Of a DNA stretch of 40,218 nucleotides, positions 1 to 8,219 are shown piece by piece. Positions within the stretch are counted from its first letter, which is position 1; every line of letters begins with the position of its first letter. The stretch is from an uncultured Aureispira sp. (GTDB taxonomy: Bacteria > Bacteroidota > Bacteroidia > Chitinophagales > Saprospiraceae): contig CACVAQ010000102.1 of assembly GCA_902727865.1 (NCBI GenBank), positions 1 through 40,218 on the forward strand, in the 5' to 3' direction. Under the pieces are notes generated by a model that was not told the DNA's origin, searched no databases, and was given only the letters and a program-made list of their open reading frames with translations. A program made the translations under genes and the position numbers.

Positions 1-179
1 ATGGTGTCAATTTTGGGATAACCTTGAGTTGTTGGGATTATATTTTTGGCACCAGTCATGTTCCGAACTCTGGGCGTGATATTCGCCTTGGATTTCCTGG
101 TATAGAGGAGTTTCCAGAAAATTTTGGCAGCCAATTTGTTCAGGGTTGGGGAGCAACTAAAAAAAACACAAAACAATAA
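1..179 (+). CDS. Fatty acid hydroxylase / sterol desaturase family protein, C-terminal fragment
   Basis: This is the 3' end of a gene that starts before the window; it is too short for the ORF track. Reading from base 3 gives an open frame of 58 codons ending at TAA 177-179. The peptide contains NFGITLSCWDYIFGT followed by a Pro-rich, Gly-rich stretch (GFPGIEEFPENFG). This matches the C-terminal region of the membrane-bound fatty acid hydroxylase/sterol desaturase superfamily, where a conserved N-x-G-x-x-x-x-x-W-D-x-x-F-G-T segment follows the last histidine cluster. The His boxes that bind the di-iron centre would lie upstream and cannot be seen. The substrate cannot be told from this fragment. 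The DUF1573 gene follows 26 bp later on the same strand. Confidence 0.72.
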   Translation, partial: GVNFGITLSCWDYIFGTSHVPNSGRDIRLGFPGIEEFPENFGSQFVQGWGATKKNTKQ

Positions 180-205
180 ACATTTTTAAATTTTAGCTTA
201 TTCAC

Positions 206-595
206 ATGAAACTACTTTTCTTTTTATGCGTATTATCATTTTCGTTCAGTAGTGCAGCTCAAACCATAGAGTTGGCAGAAATGGACATCAATGACGCAGG
301 ATATACCTTGTTAGACTTTGGGGTAATCAAAGCAAAAAAAACGACAAAACGAGAATTGATTTTAATCAATACAGGAGATAAAGATTTAATTATTTCTAGC
401 CTAGAAGAAGGCTGTCATTGTACGTCCATCAAAATTCAAAAAAAGGTTATAAAACCGAATCAGCGAATTAAAATTGTCCTCAAATGGCGGCCCATCAACG
501 ATAGTGAATTTAACTCTAGTGTTATGATTCACAGCAATGCAAGCAACTATCCACAGTTGTGGATACAGATAGAAGGCAATGTGGAAGAAGGTTAA
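206..595 (+). CDS. Secreted DUF1573 domain protein
   Basis: This 129-residue protein opens with a signal peptide (MKLLFFLCVLSFSFSSAAQ), with likely cleavage after SSA or AAQ. The rest is one DUF1573 domain, an Ig/ASH-like beta sandwich common in Bacteroidota. Visible family features are the early strand ending LLDFGVIKA, the segment LILINTGDKDLIISSLEEGC, the pair of cysteines in GCHC and the late SNASNYPQLWIQIEGNV strand. In longer relatives the motif is usually CGCT; here it is CHCT. No enzymatic role is known for the family; an envelope or extracellular structural role is likely. The ATG lies in a poor Shine-Dalgarno context, as usual for this phylum. It follows the desaturase-like gene closely and could be co-transcribed with it. 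Confidence 0.82.
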   Translation: MKLLFFLCVLSFSFSSAAQTIELAEMDINDAGYTLLDFGVIKAKKTTKRELILINTGDKDLIISSLEEGCHCTSIKIQKKVIKPNQRIKIVLKWRPINDSEFNSSVMIHSNASNYPQLWIQIEGNVEEG

Positions 596-851
596 ATTCA
601 AGCATTTTGGTGAATCAAGTATAGATTTGAAACTAAAATACTATATTCGCATTTTACTTAGCTACACGGCTATTTATTCCCCTTACTTAGGAGCTTTTTA
701 CTTGTAGTTCCTCCTCCTGGGGTTAGCGGTGCTACTACCCATGTTTCCTTGGGCATCAGAGCTTCTCTGAAGTTTTCGTTTTTTTAATAAAAAAAGATTC
801 TTTGATTACAAAAAATAGTCTTAGAACAACTATCAATCGTTAAGCATCAAC

Positions 852-1676
852 ATGAAATTCACAGGAACCGATAATTATATTGCAGCGCATGATTTGCAAT
901 TGGCCGTCAATGCCTCTATTGCAATGGAAAAACCTTTATTAATAAAAGGAGAACCAGGTACAGGCAAAACGTTGTTAGCGCATGAAATCGCCAAAGGATT
1001 GAATAAAAAATTATTCACTTGGCACATCAAATCAACCACCAAAGCGCAACAAGGTTTGTACGATTATGATGCGGTTTCTCGACTTAGAGATTCTCAATTA
1101 GGCGAGGAAAAAGTCCATGATATTTCCAATTACATTATCAAAGGCAAACTCTGGGAAGCCTTTGATGCAGACGAACGAGTGGTCTTATTGATTGACGAAA
1201 TTGACAAAGCAGATATTGAGTTTCCGAACGATCTTTTGCTAGAGTTAGATAAGATGGAATTCTTTTGTTATGAATTAAATAAAACCATCAAGGCAAAACA
1301 TCGCCCTATTATTATCATCTCGTCGAACAACGAAAAAGAATTACCAGATGCGTTCTTAAGACGTTGTTTTTTCCATTACATTTCGTTTCCTGATCGAGCC
1401 ACTTTAACTAAAATTATTGAGGTGCATTATCCTGATCTTGAACAGCGTTTGACGCAAGAAGCAATGGAGCAGTTCTATGCCATTCGCAACATCAGGGGAT
1501 TGAAAAAAAAGCCGTCTACCAGTGAATTATTAGACTGGATCAAACTATTGATGGTTGGTAAGATCAATGCCGATGGTTTGAAAGAAGCACAAGAACAAGG
1601 TAGGGTTCCTTTAGTTGGAGCCATTATTAAAAATGAGCAAGATTTGGCATTGTTGAAACATTTGCAAAAAAATTAA
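852..1676 (+). CDS. MoxR-type AAA+ ATPase (CoxD-like)
   Basis: This 274-residue AAA+ ATPase has a Walker A motif GEPGTGKT at residues 33-40, a Walker B LLIDEIDKAD near residue 118, a sensor-1 region IIIISSNNEKELPDAF and an arginine-finger region FLRRCFF. These are hallmarks of the MoxR/AAA_5 clade. Such ATPases work with a VWA-domain partner as chaperone-like machines that insert metals or mature protein complexes. The best known small examples with this architecture are CoxD and its VWA partner CoxE. The VWA gene starts one base after this stop, so translation is almost certainly coupled. No target complex, such as a dehydrogenase, lies nearby, so the client is unknown. Confidence 0.9.
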   Translation: MKFTGTDNYIAAHDLQLAVNASIAMEKPLLIKGEPGTGKTLLAHEIAKGLNKKLFTWHIKSTTKAQQGLYDYDAVSRLRDSQLGEEKVHDISNYIIKGKLWEAFDADERVVLLIDEIDKADIEFPNDLLLELDKMEFFCYELNKTIKAKHRPIIIISSNNEKELPDAFLRRCFFHYISFPDRATLTKIIEVHYPDLEQRLTQEAMEQFYAIRNIRGLKKKPSTSELLDWIKLLMVGKINADGLKEAQEQGRVPLVGAIIKNEQDLALLKHLQKN

Positions 1677-1677
1677 G

Positions 1678-2856
1678 ATGTTTTTAGACTTTTTCTTACT
1701 CCTAAAACATCAAGGAATTCCTGTTAGTTTGGTGGAGTATTTGTCCTTATTAGAGGCGCTAGACAAAGGTGTTATTCAAAAAAATATTGACGAGTTTTAT
1801 TACTTGTGTCGTATTTCCCTTATCAAAAACGAAAAGCATCTAGACGATTATGATCGTTTATTTGGATTGTATTTTAAAGGTATAGAAACCATTACAGATG
1901 AATCATTATTCGAAATCCCAGAAGGCTGGCTTACCAAAAATGGAGAACGCTTATTCTCAGAAGAAGAAATCAGCAAAATCAAAGCCATGGGTGGACTTCA
2001 AGAACTACTCGATCGCATCCAAGAACTCTTTAAGGAGCAAAACGAGCGGCATCAAGGAGGCAATAAATGGATAGGTACAGGTGGTACTTCTCCTTTTGGG
2101 GCCTATGGTTATAATCCTGAAGGTATTCGGATTGGGCAACACGAATCTAGACATCGACGTGCCATCAAAGTATGGGACAAAAGAGATTTTGAAAACCTAA
2201 AAGATGACGTAGAGCTCGAAACTCGCAATATGAAACTGGCCCTCAAACGATTGCGAAAAATCACTCGTGAAGGAACTGAAGAGGAACTAGACTTACAACA
2301 GACGATTAAAAAAACGTCTGAAAATGCAGGTATGTTGGAACTAAAAATGTTGCCAAAGAAAAAGAATAATGTCAAGATATTATTGCTCTTAGATATTGGC
2401 GGTTCTATGGACGATCATATTGCCTTGTGTTCTCAACTGTTTTCCGCTGCAAAGTATGAATTCAAGAATTTAGAGTTCTACTATTTTCATAATTGTGTTT
2501 ATGAAATGCTATGGCAAGACAGCACGAGACGTTGGGGCGAATTTATTTCTACCTACGATGTGTTGAACAAATACAACAGCGACTACAAAGTGATTTTTGT
2601 AGGCGATGCGGCGATGTCTCCCTATGAGATTATGATGAAACAGGGTAGCGTGGAGCATTACAATGAGGAAGCAGGCATTGTTTGGCTCAATCGTTTAAAA
2701 AACAAATTTTCCGATTTGGTTTGGCTCAATCCTCTAGCTAAAGAGGAGTGGAAATTTACTAGATCTGTACAAATGATCGAAGAATTTACAGAGAAACGTA
2801 TGTTCCCATTAACCATTCGTGGAATTGGAGAAGCTGTTGATGCTCTGAGACGTTAA
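1678..2856 (+). CDS. VWA domain protein (CoxE-like), partner of the MoxR ATPase
   Basis: This 392-residue cytoplasmic protein has no signal peptide or membrane segment. The N-terminal half is helical, followed by a Gly-rich loop (GGNKWIGTGGTSPFG) and a charged helical region. The VWA domain fills the C-terminal half and begins KILLLLDIGGSM. Its metal-site motif (usually D-x-S-x-S) reads D239-I-G-G-S, with Gly in place of the first Ser. The ATG lies one base after the stop of the MoxR ATPase, the classic two-gene arrangement in which the VWA protein acts as a substrate adaptor for the ATPase hexamer. The stop codon lies at the edge of a strong terminator hairpin shared with the convergent gene. 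Confidence 0.88.
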   Translation: MFLDFFLLLKHQGIPVSLVEYLSLLEALDKGVIQKNIDEFYYLCRISLIKNEKHLDDYDRLFGLYFKGIETITDESLFEIPEGWLTKNGERLFSEEEISKIKAMGGLQELLDRIQELFKEQNERHQGGNKWIGTGGTSPFGAYGYNPEGIRIGQHESRHRRAIKVWDKRDFENLKDDVELETRNMKLALKRLRKITREGTEEELDLQQTIKKTSENAGMLELKMLPKKKNNVKILLLLDIGGSMDDHIALCSQLFSAAKYEFKNLEFYYFHNCVYEMLWQDSTRRWGEFISTYDVLNKYNSDYKVIFVGDAAMSPYEIMMKQGSVEHYNEEAGIVWLNRLKNKFSDLVWLNPLAKEEWKFTRSVQMIEEFTEKRMFPLTIRGIGEAVDALRR

Positions 2857-2879
2857 AAAAGGCTTTTTAAGCCTTTTTT
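2855..2879. terminator. Bidirectional hairpin terminator overlapping two stop codons
   Basis: A perfect 11-bp stem (AAAAAAGGCTT/AAGCCTTTTTT) closes on a 3-nt loop. It has A and T runs on both sides, so it can terminate transcription from both directions. It overlaps the last bases of the VWA gene stop (+). The TAA of the six-repeat protein (-) lies inside the hairpin, an economical convergent arrangement. Confidence 0.85.
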
Positions 2880-3277
2880 ATGACGCCTTCTTCCATCAGG
2901 ACCACTATAATAATTGGAGCTGGAATATCACCGTCCCAATTGTATGTAATTTCCCCTTCTTCGTCCTCTCCCATTCGCAACACGCCATTAGGCCAATTAC
3001 AAATTACATCGTTTTTAGCAGCGCTTCCGTCAATCAATCTATTGTTATGAACATTATAAATAATGTTTCCTGATTTTTGGTTGCCTACACGCAAATTGGT
3101 TCCATCCCAATTGAACAAGACTTTGTTGTGTTTAGAATTGCCTTGTCGAATCGTTGTTCCATCAAAATTAAAAGCAACATCTCCATAAGAAGCATTTCCT
3201 ATGATCAATTTCTTTCCATTCCAATTATAGATTACTTCTGAGGTAGCCGCACTACCCTTTTTTATTTTTAAGTTCAT
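2867..3277 (-). CDS. Protein of six 19-residue repeats (beta-flower or solenoid-like), unknown function
   Basis: I do not recognise a named gene. The 136-residue protein is almost wholly six consecutive repeats with an exact 19-residue period; the repeat glycine falls at residues 8, 27, 46, 65, 84 and 103. The consensus is roughly G-[NS]-x4-[DE]-V-x-[YF]-N-W-[DN]-G-x2-L-R-x. Alternating hydrophobic residues and the NWDG turn suggest one beta strand pair per repeat, giving a small closed beta assembly or a short solenoid; similar short repeats occur in proteins described as 4-fold beta flower. The last repeat runs into a hydrophobic tail (IPAPIIIVVLM). There is no signal peptide, so it is probably cytoplasmic. 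Its stop lies inside the terminator it shares with the VWA gene. Confidence 0.7.
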   Translation of the reverse strand: MNLKIKKGSAATSEVIYNWNGKKLIIGNASYGDVAFNFDGTTIRQGNSKHNKVLFNWDGTNLRVGNQKSGNIIYNVHNNRLIDGSAAKNDVICNWPNGVLRMGEDEEGEITYNWDGDIPAPIIIVVLMEEGVIKKA

Positions 3278-3362
3278 TTTGAGAAATTTAATATTTTGCT
3301 TAAAATTAGCCCTTCTAAGCGGTCTAAAATAGTTTTGCTATCAACATTCCTATTTGTTAAGG

Positions 3363-4319
3363 CTAGTTACTTAAAGTAGCAAAATTGGCTCTAAATTGTG
3401 TAAACAGGTAGTCGTAGAAAACTTTTTTGTCAACATCTGTCACAATTTTTACTTTTCTGCTCTTCATCGAATGGCTCAATAGTGTTTGCCCCGCATTAGG
3501 AGGATGAATGGCTACTTCTGCTTGCACTTCTTCTACGACAAAATGTGCTTCCAAGGCAAGATAGCTTGTTGCCAAAATATCCCACATGTAATAAATATAG
3601 TGATAACTTGGGATATTATCAACTGTTAATGCCCAAAATTGCCCCGCAAGGTTCGACAACTCGTATGCTGCTTGTTGGGCAAAATTTGATAAAAAGGCTT
3701 TGTCAACAGGGACTTGATTCGTTACATCTAGCGGAATTAAAATTAAAGGCAATTCTAATTCAAAAAGCTGTTGTGCATGAATAGGGTCCCAGTAAACATT
3801 CCATTCTGCCGTTCCGTTGTGCTGATACGTTTGTACGTTTCCAGAAGTTCGGAAGGCTCCCCCCATCCAAATCACTTCTTTGATTTTGGATACAATAGAA
3901 GGGTCTTTTTTTATTGCCAACACAAGGTTGGAGCAAGGTCCTGTCATTATAATTTTAACAGGTCGATCCGCTTCTTTCAAACTGCTTATCATTAAGTCTA
4001 CTGCCGTCGGCAATTCATATGGATTGGGCGAAGCTGGTAAATTAATTAACATTGGCAAAGAATTCACAATTTCTGGTCTAGCACGCCACTCGCTCGGAAA
4101 AGCATTTACGCCATGAAAAGTTCCTCGACCAATCGGAATGTGTTCTTTTTGGGCTTTTTGTAATAATTTGTAGGTAGATTCTATCGCTGGTTCCAAATAA
4201 CAATCGGCTGGAGTGATCGTAATCGCAATCAACTCTATATTCGGCATGGTTAGCAATAACAAAACAGAAAGCAAGTCATCTATTCCACCATCGTGATCCA
4301 TTAATACTAATTCTTTCAT
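3363..4319 (-). CDS. Inosine-uridine preferring nucleoside hydrolase family protein
   Basis: This 318-residue protein is a full-length member of the nucleoside hydrolase (IUNH) family, which cleaves the N-glycosidic bond of ribonucleosides for salvage. The N-terminal calcium-binding signature appears as DHDGGIDD (residues 8-15), matching the family D-x-D-x-G-x-D-D. Further family features are IMTGPCSNLVLAI, the VIWMGGAF strand and EWNVYWDPIHAQQLF, the equivalent of the usual N-x-x-x-D-P-x-A-A segment that contacts the sugar. The preferred base cannot be deduced. There is no signal peptide, so it is cytoplasmic. It is flanked by unrelated genes and is probably transcribed alone. Confidence 0.87.
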   Translation of the reverse strand: MKELVLMDHDGGIDDLLSVLLLLTMPNIELIAITITPADCYLEPAIESTYKLLQKAQKEHIPIGRGTFHGVNAFPSEWRARPEIVNSLPMLINLPASPNPYELPTAVDLMISSLKEADRPVKIIMTGPCSNLVLAIKKDPSIVSKIKEVIWMGGAFRTSGNVQTYQHNGTAEWNVYWDPIHAQQLFELELPLILIPLDVTNQVPVDKAFLSNFAQQAAYELSNLAGQFWALTVDNIPSYHYIYYMWDILATSYLALEAHFVVEEVQAEVAIHPPNAGQTLLSHSMKSRKVKIVTDVDKKVFYDYLFTQFRANFATLSN

Positions 4320-4455
4320 TTACTTTTTAATTCTTTTATTGCATTACTTCGTTGTACGAAGAAGGCTTTCCTAGTAAGGAGTCCTTTTGTGGGCTCTTTT
4401 TAGAACAGAAAAACGTTGATTAAAATAAATAACTTATTACCCTGTACTGAATATA

Positions 4456-4492
4456 AAAATGCTCCATCAATATTTAATTGATGGAGCATTTT
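4456..4492 (-). terminator. Intrinsic terminator after the CpeT-like gene
   Basis: A perfect 16-bp inverted repeat (AAAATGCTCCATCAAT/ATTGATGGAGCATTTT) with a 5-nt loop lies 19 bp past the stop of the minus-strand gene at 4511. The T-rich end on the minus strand fits an intrinsic terminator for that gene. Confidence 0.8.
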
Positions 4493-4510
4493 AGGCTAGA
4501 AAAAGGAGCT

Positions 4511-5317
4511 TTAATTTTTCAACAAAAGATGTCCCATTTCGTCTTCTGTCAGACGCTTAAATTCTAGTCCATTTTCAGAACTTTGTTTTAAATGTTTTTT
4601 GGTAGACGTATAAAAATGAAACCACATTATATATTGATCGTCGCTCAACTCAAATTCTAAATCAACATATCGAGCAGGACCTTCTGCCGTCAACATTTCA
4701 CAATTAATTTCTTTTGGTGGCACCGTCTTAAATGTTCCTGGTTTGTCTTCTTGATGTGCAATAATTAAATCACAACGATCTCCTCTGACCAAGTCTGTTT
4801 TGATATTAAGATCTGGAAATTTAGAATTTTTCCAGGCATTAACATATTTTTCTGGATTTTTGAGGTAGTATACTTCCATTCTAAAAGAATCTCTCGTAAC
4901 CTGAACATATTGTTCTACTCGTTGATCCATCGGCTCTTTAATCAATGTTGGAGAGAAAAACTCCAAATACACCCAAAATTCTCCTGGGCGATCTGTCAAA
5001 ATAGGCATCACAATAAATTCTTGAAGTCGCTCTGTTGTTTTTTTTGCCAGTACTTGTTCTTTATTGCTAAAGTGTCCAAGCACTTGATATTTTAAGCGCT
5101 CAAATTTGTTATAAATTTCCGAAATTTCTTCTGCTGTTTTAACATTTTTTAGATACGGTAAGATGTGTTTTTTGTTTCGTTTCTTCTTTTGTCCATAAGA
5201 AGTTGTGTTTAATCCTAAACAAAAAATGGTAACTAAACCTAAGACCCAAAACTGTATATTTCCTAATTGGCGAAGATTAGAAAAACGTTTTTTTTGACTT
5301 GGTTGATAATGATTCAT
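4511..5317 (-). CDS. CpcT/CpeT-family protein with N-terminal signal or anchor segment
   Basis: This 268-residue protein has a basic N-terminus, a hydrophobic segment (FWVLGLVTIFCLGLNTTSYGQ, about residues 28-48) and a lysine-rich linker, then a domain that I match to the CpcT/CpeT family. Supporting features in order are GHFSNKEQV, a strand pair ending in VYLEFFSP, the MDQRVEQYVQV segment, EVYYLKNPEKYVNAWKN, the RGDRCDLIIAHQ cysteine turn and a final DLEFELSDDQYIMWFHFY hairpin. In cyanobacteria this fold attaches bilins to phycobiliproteins. No phycobiliproteins are expected here, so a chromophore-lyase name would be misleading; an extracytoplasmic lipocalin-like binding role is more likely. 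It lies 99 bp downstream of the SulP gene. Confidence 0.7.
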   Translation of the reverse strand: MNHYQPSQKKRFSNLRQLGNIQFWVLGLVTIFCLGLNTTSYGQKKKRNKKHILPYLKNVKTAEEISEIYNKFERLKYQVLGHFSNKEQVLAKKTTERLQEFIVMPILTDRPGEFWVYLEFFSPTLIKEPMDQRVEQYVQVTRDSFRMEVYYLKNPEKYVNAWKNSKFPDLNIKTDLVRGDRCDLIIAHQEDKPGTFKTVPPKEINCEMLTAEGPARYVDLEFELSDDQYIMWFHFYTSTKKHLKQSSENGLEFKRLTEDEMGHLLLKN

Positions 5318-5416
5318 AATGCTATTTTTTATGTGTAAATAATAGATCTCTTAGGGACAAGAGATTTTATTTTAGAGATATAAACTTAAGTTTTATAAAG
5401 CGTCTAGAAGAAAAAT

Positions 5417-7654
5417 CTATAACATAGCTTCTAAATCTAATGGTTGGGCTTTCCAACTCTCTAACAATATCTCTGCCAATTCATTGCTGAACTCATGCAA
5501 GCGAGTCATTGCTGAAGGAGTTGCAAACCGCATCTCTTTAAAAATTAGTAGCATTGTACCATTACATTCTATGTGGTAGTATGGGTTTTCATTTAAGTAA
5601 TTTATCAAGGGTTCATTAAAAAACTTACGTACAGCTTTTGTATTAGCGCCCTCCAATAAAAACTTATTTGAAAATTCAGGATATTCTTCCATGTTTATAT
5701 CCTCTTCTCTTAAAGCTAATTTCACGCCAATTTTATCAAGGAGGGCTTCTCGCTGTAATACAAATTTGGGCGCATTGAATGGTAAATGTAATATAGATAC
5801 ACTTGTATAACGTTCTTGGTTTGTAAAAACGCCACCTTCTTCGAAAGTAATATCACAAGTTTCCCATTCAAAAAACATCTTATAATTTCCTTTAGCAGTG
5901 TTAAAGGTGTATTCTATCGTTTTACTTTTAAAAAATTCAAAGTCTTTTAATTGTTGAAAATCCCAACGAACTTCTGGCCAAAAGGTACCATTATTTTTGG
6001 TTGACAATTCATGCAAACGTATTTGACGTTGATTGAGCTGTGGTTTTTTATCACTTGGTAATATTCTTGTAGCATTAGGATGACGAGAATAAGCATCGTG
6101 CGCCCCCAAACCGACCAACTCAAAATTCATTTCCTCAGGTAAATCATAGCGAGAAGCGTCGTCGTGCAAATATTCCAATACCGTATAATCAATCAACCGA
6201 GCATTGGACATATCGACAATGATATTTTTTTCTGTTTTACCACTAGCCTTTAAGACTTGTTTTAACTTAGGAATATTGATAAAATTAACAATTCCCTCTA
6301 ATCTAATATAAAGTTCATGTGTATTTTCAGTCCGAGTAGTTTGAATAGAAGGTTGTGTCAGATACTTTAGAAACTTTCGGCTCTTTAAATTTGATTTACC
6401 ATAATGGTTAAACAAGGTAATCACAATTCCGATAAGCAAGCCAATCAACAAACCATAAACTAAGGTGGCAAAAAAGGTTGTAAAAAAGATTAAAAACTGG
6501 TCATCCCCTTTTCGATAGGTATCGACCCAAAGCTTAGGCGTTGCTAATTTATATCCTGTATAAATCAACAATATGGCTAATGCAGCCAAAGGAATCATTC
6601 GAATAATTGGAGCACAAATTAAGACAAAAAGCCCTAAGATAACTCCATAATATAAATTAGACCATTTCGTTTTAGCCCCATTATAGACAGGAATTGCTGT
6701 AATGACTGGCAATCCGCCAATTCCCCCTGCAACAACAGAACTCAATCCAGCTGCAAAAAGCTCTTTATTTAAGTTTGTATTTCGTTCTAGAGGATCCAGT
6801 TTATCAACCGCTTTGGCACTGACCAATGTTTCGATGGTAGAAACAGCCAAGATACTCAGAGAAACCGTCCAAAATTCTAATTGGTCTATTTTTGAGAAAC
6901 TAGGATATATAATATAGTTTTTAATATCTACAGGAATATCAACCAAATACTCTGGTCCTACAGGAAAGGCAGTGTTAAACAAAGGAACGTAATGCGTATC
7001 GAAGAAGTTAAAATAATAGACAATAGGCAACGTAAATAAAATGATCCAAATCGGTGTCGGAAGCATTTTGGTTCCCTTGATAGATCCTTGTTTGTGTAAA
7101 AGTAAGACAACAATTGCAACAACGCCGATTAATAAAATAACTGGATTTAAGTTTTTTATACTATTCCCAATCATCCAAAAGCTATTGTATGCACTATCGC
7201 TTTCAACACTAACGCCAAAAACAAGATGGACCTGAGTAACAATAATGGTAAACCCTACCGCCGCTAACATTCCATTAATTGCTGCGGTGGGAATAATATC
7301 TCCACGCTCTCCTAACTGAAACAAGCCCAATAACATTTGTCCGATTCCTGCGACAATCGTAGCCGCCAAAAGGCATTGAAATCCAATTAACGATTCTCCA
7401 TCTCCCAAAGCAATTCCTCCAGACAACATAACAGCAATAAGCCCAGCGGAAGGACCATTAATTGTAATGTGACTCCCTCTAAAAAACGTAGCAACAATGC
7501 CTCCCACAACCGCAGACAAGACGCCTGCCATAGGTGGCGCACCAGAGGCCACGGCAATACCGAGCGCAATGGGTAATACAACTAGTGCCAAACCAAAGGC
7601 AGCAGTTATATCTTCTTTAAAATAGTGTTGTATGTTTCCTAACGTTTTTGTCAT
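5417..7654 (-). CDS. SulP (SLC26-type) anion transporter with STAS domain and extra C-terminal domain
   Basis: The first 410 or so residues of this 745-residue protein form the polytopic SulP transporter. They include the conserved entry DITAAFGLALVVLPIALGIA, the INGPSAGLIAV segment of the substrate site and about 12 to 14 hydrophobic helices. A STAS-like domain follows at about 430-540 (LYIRLEGIVNFINIPKLK, then IIVDMSNARLIDYTVLEYL). The family moves sulfate, bicarbonate, chloride or other anions; the substrate cannot be named, though bicarbonate is common in marine relatives. A further 200 residues or so (about 545-745) have no counterpart in ordinary SulP proteins. They contain KGNYKMFFEWETCDITFEEGG and a mixed alpha/beta end (EFSNKFLLEGANTKAVRKFF). 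It follows the RsbW-like gene on the same strand after a 136-bp gap. Confidence 0.9.
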   Translation of the reverse strand: MTKTLGNIQHYFKEDITAAFGLALVVLPIALGIAVASGAPPMAGVLSAVVGGIVATFFRGSHITINGPSAGLIAVMLSGGIALGDGESLIGFQCLLAATIVAGIGQMLLGLFQLGERGDIIPTAAINGMLAAVGFTIIVTQVHLVFGVSVESDSAYNSFWMIGNSIKNLNPVILLIGVVAIVVLLLHKQGSIKGTKMLPTPIWIILFTLPIVYYFNFFDTHYVPLFNTAFPVGPEYLVDIPVDIKNYIIYPSFSKIDQLEFWTVSLSILAVSTIETLVSAKAVDKLDPLERNTNLNKELFAAGLSSVVAGGIGGLPVITAIPVYNGAKTKWSNLYYGVILGLFVLICAPIIRMIPLAALAILLIYTGYKLATPKLWVDTYRKGDDQFLIFFTTFFATLVYGLLIGLLIGIVITLFNHYGKSNLKSRKFLKYLTQPSIQTTRTENTHELYIRLEGIVNFINIPKLKQVLKASGKTEKNIIVDMSNARLIDYTVLEYLHDDASRYDLPEEMNFELVGLGAHDAYSRHPNATRILPSDKKPQLNQRQIRLHELSTKNNGTFWPEVRWDFQQLKDFEFFKSKTIEYTFNTAKGNYKMFFEWETCDITFEEGGVFTNQERYTSVSILHLPFNAPKFVLQREALLDKIGVKLALREEDINMEEYPEFSNKFLLEGANTKAVRKFFNEPLINYLNENPYYHIECNGTMLLIFKEMRFATPSAMTRLHEFSNELAEILLESWKAQPLDLEAML

Positions 7655-7790
7655 TTATTTTTTCTCATTTGTTAAGTAGGTTAAAACGAAGAAGTAACAC
7701 TCTTCAGCAACGACCTAAGATAACATTATAATTTCATCTACCTAAAATAGAACGAGAACAGTTCCTATTTTTGGTATTCTTATTTGCTTA

Positions 7791-8219
7791 TTAACAATTA
7801 TTTTTAACCATTGACGTAACATTCAGATTTACCTGTCTTTTATAGCTGTAACCATCCATCAGTTTTTTAACCAAAAGAATGCCCAAGCCTCCAACCTCTC
7901 GATCTTCCAAAGGAATCGATATATCTGGTTCAGGCGTCTCAAAAGGATTAAACGGAATTCCTGCATCTGTCAATTGAATAATCAATTTTCCAGTTGTAAA
8001 TAATTCTATTGTAATATCAATTTCATACTCTTGCCCATCAGGAAAGCTATACTTAACGATATTGGATAACAGCTCGTCTAATACAACATTTACCTTTACC
8101 ATAATGGTATTCGGAATGGTGTACTGCGATGCAAAAGTCTCAAACGCACTAATCGCCCGTTGTACTTCCTTTATGGTATTCTTTATTACGATTTTTTTTG
8201 AATGTATTTTACCCATCAT
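7791..8219 (-). CDS. RsbW/SpoIIAB-like anti-sigma serine kinase (HATPase)
   Basis: This 142-residue protein is a single GHKL ATPase domain of the partner-switching type. Visible motifs are the N-box VVLDELLSNIVKYSF (about residues 45-59), the G1 box DAGIPFNPF and the G2 box VGGLGILLVKKLMD. These kinases bind a sigma factor or other target and phosphorylate a STAS partner. The ATG directly abuts the TAA of the SpoIIE phosphatase gene (TAAATGATG), so translation is probably coupled; a second ATG follows immediately. With the phosphatase and the STAS protein upstream it completes an RsbU/RsbV/RsbW-type module. No sigma factor gene lies nearby, so the target is unknown. Confidence 0.88.
   Translation of the reverse strand: MMGKIHSKKIVIKNTIKEVQRAISAFETFASQYTIPNTIMVKVNVVLDELLSNIVKYSFPDGQEYEIDITIELFTTGKLIIQLTDAGIPFNPFETPEPDISIPLEDREVGGLGILLVKKLMDGYSYKRQVNLNVTSMVKNNC

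Noticed and set aside
596-851. Possible RNA element between the DUF1573 and MoxR genes
   Set aside because: The GC-richer stretch at 700-770 shows no long stable stem or known riboswitch pattern that I can identify.
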